DNA of 24,681 nucleotides from an uncultured Mucilaginibacter sp. (GCF_946481715.1 NZ_CAMLOV010000077.1:1-24681), one strand, 5' to 3'. Positions 16,450 through 23,717 are shown, counted from the first letter of the stretch. Numbers and translations: made by a program. Notes: generated by a model not told the origin, from the letters alone.

Positions 16450-16498
16450 TTTACTGTGATGTTTTGAATGAAATTTAGGGCTGTGATTAATTATATAG

Positions 16499-16506
16499 CA
16501 AATGTA
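16499..16506 (-). promoter_or_regulatory. Bacteroidota -7 box for the GLPGLI/barrel operon
   Basis: The minus strand reads TACATTTG, a perfect match to the TAnnTTTG consensus of the Bacteroidota primary sigma factor. The start codon is about 134 nt downstream. A canonical TTG is missing at the expected -33 distance, where a palindrome sits instead. Confidence 0.6.
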
Positions 16507-16524
16507 ACTATTCAATTAGTTAAT

Positions 16525-16541
16525 CTACGACAGTTTCGTAG
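16525..16541. promoter_or_regulatory. Candidate BlaI/MecI-family operator
   Basis: The palindrome CTACGA-N5-TCGTAG is centred about 19-35 nt upstream of the -7 box, so it covers the -33 region. Palindromes with CTACGA/TCGTAG or TACA/TGTA arms are characteristic of BlaI/MecI/CopY-type repressors. The assignment is inference, since no such regulator is encoded in the window. The position fits repression by blocking RNA polymerase. Confidence 0.45.
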
Positions 16542-16571
16542 TATTTAACGTTTTTTAACAGTTTGGGGAAA

Positions 16572-16625
16572 GGTTAGAGAGGTTGGAAAGGTTGGAGAAG
16601 TTAGAAGAGTTAAAAAAAGTTGTAG
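16572..16625. repeat. 9-bp periodic repeat, block 2 (about 6 units)
   Basis: Units run GGTTAGAGA, GGTTGGAAA, GGTTGGAGA, AGTTAGAAG and AGTTAAAAA, then one shifted unit. This block is purine-rich on the plus strand. Two 14-bp stretches (16573-16586 and 16590-16603) are exact reverse complements of stretches in block 3. Confidence 0.75.
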
Positions 16626-16700
16626 TAATTGGGCGAGCTTAATAGCTGAAGTAGTATAATAGATTAAAGAGGAAATGTGTTACCAAGTTGAAAATTATAC

Positions 16701-16781
16701 CTTTCTAATTCTCCTAACTTTTCCAACCCTTTTAACTTCTCCAACCTCTCTAACTTTTTCAACTTCTACAACTTTTTCAAC
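16701..16781. repeat. 9-bp periodic repeat, block 3, inverted (9 units, 81 bp)
   Basis: Nine uninterrupted 9-bp units, mostly ending AAC, such as TTTTCCAAC, CCTTTTAAC, TTCTCCAAC and CTCTCTAAC. This is the complement of the word in blocks 1 and 2, so blocks 2 and 3 are an inverted pair able to form a long imperfect stem around 75 bp of AT-rich sequence. It ends 7 bp before the stop of the RDD gene. Together with the promoter and operator, this accounts for the 422-bp gap 16366-16787. Confidence 0.8.
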
Positions 16782-16787
16782 TCACCC

Positions 16788-17456
16788 TTACCCGTCCAGC
16801 CTATCCTTAATAACCACAGTATCGGCAAGCATATCGTGCAGGGCTTGTTGTTTTTTATTGAAGAAGATAATGAGGTACCCCACAAAAAATGTGGCTACCG
16901 AAAGTATTTTGGCAACATTGCGCCCGAGGGCTTTTGATGGGTCTATGCGCTCGCCGTACATATCGCATACGCGTATTTTTAGCAGTTGCTTACCGTAGGT
17001 GCCTTGCTTTGGGCCACTTTCCATCATTACGCTATAAACAAGCCTGGCGGGGATGGTAAGGGCAACAATAGCGCCGGTGATGCCGATGCGGACCATCTTA
17101 TTGTCATCGCCGGGGAGTATAAGCAGCAGGGTTAACATTACCAGGAAAGCGGCCAAAACAAACACCGCCAATACAATAAACCAGTCTACCACCGAAGCGG
17201 TTGCGCGCTGATCGAAACTGCCAAAGTATTGCATGGGCAATGGCTGCCTGCTAAAGCCAAAAAGTTGCCGTAGTTCGGCAACTTCATGGGCTTCTTTATA
17301 ATCGTCCATTTCCGGGGTTTTTACAAAATCGCCCGGCTTTATTTTTCGGTTCTTCAGCTCCTCTATATTAAAGGGGCCTTGTGGTTTACCGGCTACTACC
17401 AGCACATATTTATTGGTGGCAGGGCTTGTTGTATTTTTAAGGCCGGGAGCTTGCAT
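16788..17456 (-). CDS. GYF_2-RDD family membrane protein, second copy (222 aa)
   Basis: An N-terminal GYF_2-like domain (YVLVVAGKPQGPFNIEEL) is followed by a linker and an RDD domain with RATASVVDWFIVLAVFVLAAF, further hydrophobic helices, and the typical GTYGKQLLKIRVCDMYGERID loop and QQALHDMLADTVVI end. The frame extends to a TTG at 17465 (adding MAD). The ATG at 17456 is preferred, without decisive evidence. It shares its architecture with the protein at 8447. It lies 37-46 bp after the LiaF-like gene and is probably the last gene of the SDR-PspC-LiaF-RDD run. Confidence 0.87.
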   Translation of the reverse strand: MQAPGLKNTTSPATNKYVLVVAGKPQGPFNIEELKNRKIKPGDFVKTPEMDDYKEAHEVAELRQLFGFSRQPLPMQYFGSFDQRATASVVDWFIVLAVFVLAAFLVMLTLLLILPGDDNKMVRIGITGAIVALTIPARLVYSVMMESGPKQGTYGKQLLKIRVCDMYGERIDPSKALGRNVAKILSVATFFVGYLIIFFNKKQQALHDMLADTVVIKDRLDG

Positions 17457-17502
17457 ATCTGCCAAATTTAATATTTTTTAATGATGCATCCCGGCCCTAT
17501 TA

Positions 17503-18492
17503 TTAGTACCTTTTTACTTCGAAGCCTGATAGACCGCCTTTTAGTTTGATGTACATTTTGTTCTTAGCGGCATCAAAACCCGGTGTTTCGTAGTGGCTGT
17601 TCCCTTTATCGGTAAAACCTTCAAAATCGTTTGACGACAGGCCCGAGCTGGTAACAATGCTACAAGCTGCATCTTTAGGTATCTGAATAGTAACACCCGA
17701 TACACCGGTATTTACTTCTACATTGGTGGTTGCAAGCGGCTGGCCCATTTTTACTTCAAATGATGCAGCACCGCCGTTGATGGTCAAATTCTTTACTTTA
17801 AATTTTTCCAGGTTAAAATCAAGTGCGCTTGCGCCTGTTTTTACGTTGATATCCCACTCCGGCGCTGTATTCAAACTAATTGTGGCCGAGTTCATTTTAT
17901 CGCTATCCCAGTTAAAGTCTTTTCCTTTTTTATCCCTCATTTTAAGGTTTGCTACAAAGGTGCTTCCTTCCATGCTGTGGGTGTAGTCGTATTTATTATA
18001 AAACTCCTTGGTAACTGCTTCAAATAGCTGGCCGGTAGTATCTTTTATGGTATACTCAGATGCGCCACCGCTAATATTTAAAATTGCGGATGTTATGGCT
18101 GGCGCATAGGGTTCGTTGTACTTGCTGGCGCCTTCTACTTTAATAACGCCTTTTGAGGATGTGGTATCATTGTCGTCATCATCGTCGTCGTCACCGTAGT
18201 CGTGGTCGCTAAAATTCCAGTTATTGTTGTGGTGGTTCCAAAAATAGTTTTTGTGGTTTGGCACAAAAACCAGCAGGCAAAAACATCCTACTACCACAGC
18301 AACCTTTAACGCTGTTGCCCAGGCCTCGTGGCGGTTTGCAAGCACCAGGTTTACACCGCCCATGATCAGGAACACCGGCCACAGGGTGAAAACATTACCC
18401 CAGTGAAAATTAATAACGTGGTAGTTATGTAGTAAAAATAAGGCTCCGAGGAGTACCAGGATAACGCCCGGCATTATTTTATTGCTTTTCAT
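17503..18492 (-). CDS. LiaF-like membrane protein with beta-helical C-terminus (329 aa)
   Basis: The N-terminal half has several hydrophobic helices in the LiaI/LiaF-like pattern (IMPGVILVLLGALFLLHN, then LWPVFLIMGGVNLVL, then KVAVVVGCFCLLVFV). A histidine/asparagine- and aspartate-rich linker follows (residues 83-109, with a run of seven aspartates at 101-107). The C-terminal part has repeated short beta strands (ILNISGGASEYTIKD, LTINGGAASFEVKMG, VEVNTGVSGVTIQIP) as in the LiaF C-terminal/toast-rack domains. LiaF proteins take part in envelope-stress sensing. The start is 2 nt after the PspC stop, so the two are coupled. Confidence 0.85.
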   Translation of the reverse strand: MKSNKIMPGVILVLLGALFLLHNYHVINFHWGNVFTLWPVFLIMGGVNLVLANRHEAWATALKVAVVVGCFCLLVFVPNHKNYFWNHHNNNWNFSDHDYGDDDDDDDNDTTSSKGVIKVEGASKYNEPYAPAITSAILNISGGASEYTIKDTTGQLFEAVTKEFYNKYDYTHSMEGSTFVANLKMRDKKGKDFNWDSDKMNSATISLNTAPEWDINVKTGASALDFNLEKFKVKNLTINGGAASFEVKMGQPLATTNVEVNTGVSGVTIQIPKDAACSIVTSSGLSSNDFEGFTDKGNSHYETPGFDAAKNKMYIKLKGGLSGFEVKRY

Positions 18493-18494
18493 GA

Positions 18495-19103
18495 TTATAT
18501 AGTTGTAGGGTTATCGGTTGATTGTTCGTCGTTTTTCTTGGTCAGGTCGAAGCCCGGTGTTTTATCAGCAGTGTTGCTGTCTTCGGCAGGGGCATCGGGG
18601 GCTGTGGTTACGCTGGTTGCATTCCAATCGTGTTTTTCCCACGGCTCTTTCTTACGGCCGGCAAAAATAATTGCTGCACCGGCTGCTATGATAACTAATG
18701 GCCAAAGCCTGTCGAAATCAAAGTCGGGTATAATATCCATCTCATCAATCAAAAATATAGACCCTAATACGATGAGTATGGCACCGAAGATCATACCTGC
18801 GTTGGATGATTTTTTTGGCGGGATGGGCGAGTACACAAAGGGTTGGCCAAAAGGCTGTACCGGTGGCACACGGTAGTCTTTGTAATCAACACCAGGTTTA
18901 AAATTAGGGTCGGTAAATGCGTTGCGCTTTGGCAATACAACCAGCAAAATAACGTAGATTAAAAAGCCTGCGCCATGGCCAAAAAACAAGGCCAGGAATA
19001 TAATACGTACAATTGTTGGGTCGATGCTCATGTAATCTGCAATCCCGTTACAAACACCGCCTATCATTTTGCCGTGTTCGTTTCTATAAAGTTTCTTTTC
19101 CAT
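18495..19103 (-). CDS. PspC-domain membrane protein (202 aa)
   Basis: Residues 3-58 form a PspC domain (LYRNEHGKMIGGVCNGIADYMSIDPTIVRIIFL, then IYVILLVVLPKRN). A second hydrophobic pair at about 103-145 (AGMIFGAILIVLGSIFLIDE, then LWPLVIIAAGAAIIFAG) precedes a soluble polar tail. PspC proteins are linked to phage-shock/envelope stress. Pairing with a LiaF-like gene 2 nt downstream is consistent with that role. The SDR gene ends 31 bp upstream. Confidence 0.9.
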   Translation of the reverse strand: MEKKLYRNEHGKMIGGVCNGIADYMSIDPTIVRIIFLALFFGHGAGFLIYVILLVVLPKRNAFTDPNFKPGVDYKDYRVPPVQPFGQPFVYSPIPPKKSSNAGMIFGAILIVLGSIFLIDEMDIIPDFDFDRLWPLVIIAAGAAIIFAGRKKEPWEKHDWNATSVTTAPDAPAEDSNTADKTPGFDLTKKNDEQSTDNPTTI

Positions 19104-19134
19104 TGTGTTTAGTTTTTTAATTAGTGTTTATATT

Positions 19135-19839
19135 TTATATCTGTCCAAATTTTGGTGTAATGATCATCTCATCTACATTGGCGCCGGTACTCATGTTATA
19201 AATTGTGATGATAGCTGCTGCGATATCTTCAGCCAATACCATCTTGTTTTTATCCACTTGCATCCCCGCCCATGAGTCTGTTAATGTCGAGCCGGGGATT
19301 ATCGCTGTTACCTTTACTCCGTGTGGCTGCATTTCGAGTTTCATTACCTTATTAAGACCTAACAACGCATACTTTGTTACGCTATACACCCCTGCGTCGG
19401 CTATGGGGTTTATAGCTGCAATAGAGCATATATTGAATATATGCCCTTTACCGACAGAAACCATACTTTTACCGAAGAAACGGTACAGTTCGTAGGCAGG
19501 CATCAGGTTGGTATCTATCTGTTTTTGGAAAGAATCTTCGCTGTCTTCAAGTATAGGGGCATGCTTGTACATACCCACATTATTCACCAAAATGTCGACG
19601 AAACCCATGTTTTTCTCGGTGAATTCGGCAAATTTTTTTACATCATCGCGTTTGCTTACGTCAGCAACCTGGGTAAACACCTGTATAGCGGGCGCTATTT
19701 CAAGAAGTTCGGCTTTAAAATCTAACAATTCTTGTTCCCGGCGAGAACAAATAGACAGGTTTATTCCTTGTTTAGCGAAAGCAATTGCCACTGCACGGCC
19801 CATGCCTTTTGTTGCCCCGGTTATTAATGCGTTTTTCAT
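19135..19839 (-). CDS. Short-chain dehydrogenase/reductase (234 aa)
   Basis: The frame opens at 19911, but the ATG at 19839 gives a normal SDR N-terminus MKNALITGATKGMG. The nucleotide-binding TGATKGMG is at residues 7-14, NNVG at 86-89, the catalytic serine probably S139 (FNICSIAA), and the YxxxK motif Y152/K156 (YSVTKYALLG). It is a classical SDR, probably NAD(P)H-dependent, substrate unknown. The upstream 24 codons lack a family match. It precedes the PspC gene by 31 bp, though a functional link is not evident. Confidence 0.92.
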   Translation of the reverse strand: MKNALITGATKGMGRAVAIAFAKQGINLSICSRREQELLDFKAELLEIAPAIQVFTQVADVSKRDDVKKFAEFTEKNMGFVDILVNNVGMYKHAPILEDSEDSFQKQIDTNLMPAYELYRFFGKSMVSVGKGHIFNICSIAAINPIADAGVYSVTKYALLGLNKVMKLEMQPHGVKVTAIIPGSTLTDSWAGMQVDKNKMVLAEDIAAAIITIYNMSTGANVDEMIITPKFGQI

Positions 19840-19961
19840 GTGTAGGAGTATAGTTTCGCGGTTATTTCCGCAATGTATTCTTATTAAAAGTAATTCAATT
19901 ATAACAAGCAATAAAGCTTAAAATTAAAAAATGTATTTTTAACCAGTTTTTACATTTACCC

Positions 19962-20693
19962 ATGTTTTATAGTTTAGGAAAATATATACTGTTACTGCGC
20001 TTAAGTTTTAAACGGCCCGAAAAGTTCAGCGTTTACTGGGCCGAGGTGATGCGCGAGATGGTTTCCACCGGCATTGGCTCGCTGGGCATCATCAGTATCA
20101 TCTCTGTATTTATTGGGGCAGCTACTACAATACAGGTGGCTTTCCAGTTATCAAGCCCGCTGGTACCGCTAAGCATAGCCGGTAAAATTGCCCGCGACTC
20201 TACTATCCTCGAATTTAGCCCAACCATATCGGCACTGGTTTTAGCCGGCCGTGTGGGTAGCAGCATTGCTTCGCAAATTGGCACCATGCGCGTTACCGAG
20301 CAGATAGATGCATTGGAAATTATGGGCGTGAATGCACCAGGTTACCTTATTGCACCAAAAATTATCGCCTGTATAACGATGGTGCCCATGCTGGTTATTG
20401 TATCCATTGCGCTGGGTATGACCGGCGGTTGGATAGCCTGCCTGTTTGGCGGCGAAGTAACCCCCTCTGATTATATCATGGGCTTACGCGATGGCTTCGA
20501 CCCGCTTACTATGCAGGTTGCCCTTGTAAAAGCTACGGTATTTGGTTTTATAATAGCTTCAATATGCGCTTACCAGGGGTTTTATACTTCGGGCGGGGCT
20601 TTAGAGGTGGGGCAATCGGCCACGCGGGGAGTTGTGTTTAGTTGCGTAATGATATTGTTTGCCGATTTGGTTATCACCCGTTTAATGCTATGA
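19962..20693 (+). CDS. mlaE: MlaE-family ABC transporter permease (243 aa)
   Basis: A polytopic inner-membrane protein with the MlaE signature (FSPTISALVLAGRVGSS, then IGTMRVTEQIDALEIMGVN) and five or six hydrophobic segments. MlaE is the permease of the Mla/MCE phospholipid transport system that maintains outer-membrane lipid asymmetry. Length fits the family. Its stop overlaps the ATP-binding gene's ATG (ATGA), so the two are coupled. Confidence 0.94.
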   Translation: MFYSLGKYILLLRLSFKRPEKFSVYWAEVMREMVSTGIGSLGIISIISVFIGAATTIQVAFQLSSPLVPLSIAGKIARDSTILEFSPTISALVLAGRVGSSIASQIGTMRVTEQIDALEIMGVNAPGYLIAPKIIACITMVPMLVIVSIALGMTGGWIACLFGGEVTPSDYIMGLRDGFDPLTMQVALVKATVFGFIIASICAYQGFYTSGGALEVGQSATRGVVFSCVMILFADLVITRLML

Positions 20694-21442
20694 TTGAAGT
20701 TAAAGACATCTACAAAACCTTCGGCGATAACGACGTTTTAAAAGGCATCAGCGCTAAGTTTCAAACCGGCAAAAACAACCTCATCATAGGTGGCTCGGGC
20801 TCGGGTAAAACCACATTGCTAAAATGTATTGTGGGGCTGCACGAACCGACTAAGGGCAAGGTATTTTTTGAAGAAGAGAACTTTACGGATATGGATTTTA
20901 CCGAACGTGTGCCCATACGCACCCAAATTGGTATGCTTTTCCAAAACTCGGCATTGTTTGATTCGATGACGGTGGAGGAGAATATCATGTTCCCGCTTAA
21001 CCTCTTCACCAAACAATCGCACGCCGAAAAGCTGGACCGTGCCAATTTTTGCCTGGAGCGCGTAAACCTGAAAGATAAAAACAAGCTGTACCCTGCAGAG
21101 TTATCGGGCGGGATGAAAAAGCGCGTGGGTATTGCCCGGGCCTTATCTATGCAGCCAAAGTATTTGTTTGTAGATGAACCAAACTCCGGCCTCGACCCAA
21201 AAACGTCCATCGTAATTGACGACCTGATAAACGACCTGACAGAAGAGTACAACATGACCACCATTGTTGTAACCCACGATATGAACTCGGTAATGGGTAT
21301 TGGAGACCATATTATATTTTTGCACCAAGGCCAAAAATGGTGGGAAGGCAGCAATAAAGAGATTGCACATACCGATAATAAAGAACTAAACGAATTTGTA
21401 TTTGCCAGCAAGTTTATGCAGGCAGCCAAGGGGAAGCTTTAG
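20690..21442 (+). CDS. mlaF: MlaF-family ABC transporter ATP-binding protein (250 aa)
   Basis: The frame opens at 20642, but the ATG at 20690 (MIEVKDIYKTFGDND) overlaps the mlaE stop as ATGA and starts at the usual place. Walker A GGSGSGKTT is at residues 34-42, the signature LSGGM at 138-142 (LSGGMKKRVGIARAL), Walker B KYLFVDEP at 157-164, and the switch histidine H196 lies in VVTHD. It powers lipid transport with MlaE. The MCE-domain partner MlaD, which commonly follows in related genomes, is not in the window. Confidence 0.94.
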   Translation: MIEVKDIYKTFGDNDVLKGISAKFQTGKNNLIIGGSGSGKTTLLKCIVGLHEPTKGKVFFEEENFTDMDFTERVPIRTQIGMLFQNSALFDSMTVEENIMFPLNLFTKQSHAEKLDRANFCLERVNLKDKNKLYPAELSGGMKKRVGIARALSMQPKYLFVDEPNSGLDPKTSIVIDDLINDLTEEYNMTTIVVTHDMNSVMGIGDHIIFLHQGQKWWEGSNKEIAHTDNKELNEFVFASKFMQAAKGKL

Positions 21443-21621
21443 GTTGCAGATAGAGGCAGTTTCCAGTGGGCAGTGGGCAGTTAGCTCCTACCTTAATTTG
21501 CAATACGTATATTTGCAAACTTTATCAGCAACGCAAACTGCTTACTGATAAAGCAACCGACTTAATAACTGCAAACTGCCAACCGGCAACTGCAAACTGA
21601 AAAACAACTGCAAACTGAAAA
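21443..21621. repeat. Intergenic tract of short word repeats before the methyltransferase
   Basis: The tract holds CAGTGGG twice (21464-21477), a 9-bp inverted repeat CTTTATCAG/CTGATAAAG (21520-21528 and 21545-21553), and three copies of AACTGCAAACTG (21567-21578, 21588-21599, 21606-21617). No gene or clear terminator is present. Confidence 0.65.
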
Positions 21622-21622
21622 A
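21587..21622 (+). repeat. Perfect 18-bp tandem repeat running into a start codon
   Basis: CAACTGCAAACTGAAAAA is repeated twice without change at 21587-21604 and 21605-21622. The final A is the first base of the methyltransferase ATG, so the whole 5' leader next to the start is repeat. Confidence 0.85.
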
Positions 21623-22509
21623 TGATCCAACTCCTCACCCCAACCCACTGGAAAGATTACGAGCTGATTGACTGCGGCGACTTTGAAAAACTGGAGCGGT
21701 TTGGCAATATTGTACTTATCCGCCCCGAGCCGCAAGCCGTTTGGAGCAAAACGCTGAGTGCCGATCAATGGCAAAAGATCCACCATATTAAATTTAAAGG
21801 CCGCTCGGCAACCGCGGGCGACTGGGTAAAAAAAGACCCAAAAACTCCCGACCGCTGGCATATCGAGTATAAGAATGACGATGTGAAGATCAACTTCAGG
21901 CTGGCGCTAACCTCGTTTAAGCACCTTGGTATTTTCCCCGAGCAGGCCGTAAACTGGGATTACATCTCTGATAATATAAAACGGTTTAAAACGCCTACAC
22001 CTAAGGTGCTTAACCTGTTTGCCTATACCGGCGGCGCATCGCTTATTGCAAAAGCGGCAGGTGCCGATACCACACACGTCGATTCGATAAAGCAGGTAGT
22101 TACCTGGGCGAATGAAAACCAGGAACTTTCGGGTATTAAGGATATCCGCTGGATGGTGGAAGATGCGCTTAAATTTGTAAAGCGCGAGGTGAAGCGTGGC
22201 AAAACCTATAACGGGATTATACTTGACCCTCCGGCATACGGCAATGGCCCCAACGGCGAGAAATGGAAGCTGGAAGATAATATCAACGAGATGATGAATG
22301 ATGTTATCCAATTGCTGGACCCCGAAGAGCACTTCCTCATCCTGAATACCTACTCGCTCGGGTTTTCATCGGTAATTATCGAAAACCTGATCAAAAAAGC
22401 CTTCCCGAGGGTAGAGAACTTAGAAATTGGCGAACTATACCTGCAGGCCACAGCAGGCCCTAAATTACCCTTAGGCGTATTTGGGAAATTTTATAAAAAT
22501 AAAGCCTGA
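21622..22509 (+). CDS. Class I SAM-dependent methyltransferase, RlmI-like (295 aa)
   Basis: The SAM-binding motif is LFAYTGGAS at residues 132-140, the acidic loop VDSIK at 153-157, and the catalytic-type motif ILDPPAYG at 200-207, as in the RlmI/RlmL-C group of RNA methyltransferases. Compared with RlmI (about 396 aa) it is shorter, and the N-terminal 100 residues do not show an obvious PUA domain. The likely target is RNA (rRNA), by family only. The DPPAYG motif is also met in N-methylating enzymes, so the exact modification is open. The ATG is inside the 18-bp tandem repeat. Confidence 0.88.
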   Translation: MIQLLTPTHWKDYELIDCGDFEKLERFGNIVLIRPEPQAVWSKTLSADQWQKIHHIKFKGRSATAGDWVKKDPKTPDRWHIEYKNDDVKINFRLALTSFKHLGIFPEQAVNWDYISDNIKRFKTPTPKVLNLFAYTGGASLIAKAAGADTTHVDSIKQVVTWANENQELSGIKDIRWMVEDALKFVKREVKRGKTYNGIILDPPAYGNGPNGEKWKLEDNINEMMNDVIQLLDPEEHFLILNTYSLGFSSVIIENLIKKAFPRVENLEIGELYLQATAGPKLPLGVFGKFYKNKA

Positions 22510-22525
22510 TAGTATTGCTAATTTA

Positions 22526-22534
22526 TATCTTTAC
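22526..22534 (+). promoter_or_regulatory. Possible -7 box upstream of the lipoprotein gene
   Basis: TATCTTTAC differs by one base from TAnnTTTGC, about 75 nt before the ATG. A TTG at the right -33 spacing is not found, so this is weak. TATATTTA at 22541-22548 with TTG at 22515-22517 is an alternative. Confidence 0.3.
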
Positions 22535-22608
22535 ACGAAGTATATTTATCTAAATATTAAATAATTCGCATTTTACAAGCTGCACATCTACAAAACATCA
22601 CCACACCT

Positions 22609-23670
22609 ATGAAATTTAAAAGCGTTCTTTTTTCTGCCCTGTTTTTGCTATGCACGGTAGTGTTTTTTTCTAACTGCACACAAAGCGGCAGCAAATCAGC
22701 AACAGACGAAAAAGCGGATACAACTGCAAAGAAAGCCGAAGACGGCCCCGACACTTTAAGCGTAGTAAAATCAACTTACCCCCCTACTGATAAAGCGCTC
22801 TACGATTCGCTGCTGAAATTCAATGCCCATGGCGATACCAGCGGCAGGTGGCCGGTTAAAAACCAGCCTACACCACTTGGTGGCGCTATTTTGCCGTTTA
22901 AACGCGTAGTTGCATTTTACGGCAACCTATATTCTAAAAAAATGGGCATTTTGGGCGAATTGCCACCAAAAGAAATGCTTGCCAAACTAAAAGGCGAAGT
23001 AAAAGCCTGGGAAAAGGCAGATCCGAAAACCCCCGTACAACCGGCGCTGCATTACATAGCTGTGGTTGCCCAGGGTGCAGCCGGGAAAGACGGCAAGTAT
23101 CGTTACCGCATGCCATTTAAACAAATAGACAGCGTTTTGGCGATGGCAAAAACCGCACATGCACTGGTTTTCCTGGATGTGCAGGTATCTCTTAGTACTA
23201 TTCAACAAGAACTGCCTTTGTTTGAGCCCTATTTAAAAATGCCACAGGTACACTTTGGTATGGACCCGGAATTTTCTATGAAGGATGGCAGTAAACCGGG
23301 TAAAAAAATTGGCACCTATGACGCAGCCGATATTAACTATGTATCGAATTACTTAGCTGGCATTGTTAAAAAGAACGGCTTGCCGCCAAAGATCCTAATC
23401 GTTCACCGCTTTACCAAAAAGATGGTAACCAACTATAAAAATATTAAACTGCGCCCCGAAGTGCAGGTCGTAATGGATATGGATGGCTGGGGCGAACCTG
23501 ACCTGAAAACCGGTACTTACCGCTACTTTATCGACCGCGAGCCGGTACAATTCACCGGCTTTAAGCTGTTCTATAAAAACGACATCAAGAAAGCCCCTCA
23601 CCACATGCTTACACCAGAGGAAGTATTATCGAGGTATAAACCGCAACCTATCTACATACAGTACCAATAG
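22609..23670 (+). CDS. Hypothetical lipoprotein (353 aa)
   Basis: An N-terminal hydrophobic stretch (residues 5-20) ends in FSNC, with C23 as the likely lipidated cysteine. An S/K/D/E-rich linker follows to about residue 48. No family was recognised. The body alternates strands and helices (HALVFLDVQVSL, MPQVHFGMDPEF, PPKILIVHRF, VQVVMDMDGWG), which suggests an alpha/beta, perhaps TIM-barrel, fold. HFGMDPEF and VVMDMDGWGEPD place acidic residues at strand ends, as in glycoside hydrolases, but this is inference. It is monocistronic, bounded by a strong terminator. Confidence 0.8.
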   Translation: MKFKSVLFSALFLLCTVVFFSNCTQSGSKSATDEKADTTAKKAEDGPDTLSVVKSTYPPTDKALYDSLLKFNAHGDTSGRWPVKNQPTPLGGAILPFKRVVAFYGNLYSKKMGILGELPPKEMLAKLKGEVKAWEKADPKTPVQPALHYIAVVAQGAAGKDGKYRYRMPFKQIDSVLAMAKTAHALVFLDVQVSLSTIQQELPLFEPYLKMPQVHFGMDPEFSMKDGSKPGKKIGTYDAADINYVSNYLAGIVKKNGLPPKILIVHRFTKKMVTNYKNIKLRPEVQVVMDMDGWGEPDLKTGTYRYFIDREPVQFTGFKLFYKNDIKKAPHHMLTPEEVLSRYKPQPIYIQYQ

Positions 23671-23691
23671 TGAGTGGAGAATGGTGAGTGG
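23670..23691. repeat. Short direct repeat after the lipoprotein stop
   Basis: GTGAGTGG occurs at 23670-23677 and 23684-23691. The complementary word (CTCACCACTTCCCACTGACC) reappears at 23802-23821 in the first codons of the next gene, so this word repeat flanks the terminator in inverted orientation. Confidence 0.6.
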
Positions 23692-23717
23692 TTAATATCA
23701 ACCTGCACACCATAAGC

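Larger units (their letters stand above)
16357..16460. repeat. 20-bp direct repeats covering the GLPGLI start codon
   Basis: GCTTTTCATTTTACTGTGAT occurs exactly at 16357-16376 and again at 16441-16460. The first copy contains the start codon of the GLPGLI gene on the minus strand. The 64 bp between them contain the first 9-bp repeat block. This looks like a segmental duplication or an insertion with a long target duplication. Confidence 0.85.

Noticed and set aside
16701..16781. Possible CRISPR array in the periodic tract
   Set aside because: The period is only 9 bp with no unique spacers and no cas genes nearby, so it is a degenerate tandem repeat.
19951..19958. TACATTTA as a promoter for mlaE
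   Set aside because: It lies only 3 nt before the ATG, so transcription would begin inside the coding sequence, and no -33 TTG is present.
20761..21429. 222-codon minus-strand ORF opposite mlaF
   Set aside because: It covers the conserved Walker and signature motifs of mlaF on the other strand; the serine-rich translation looks like a shadow frame.
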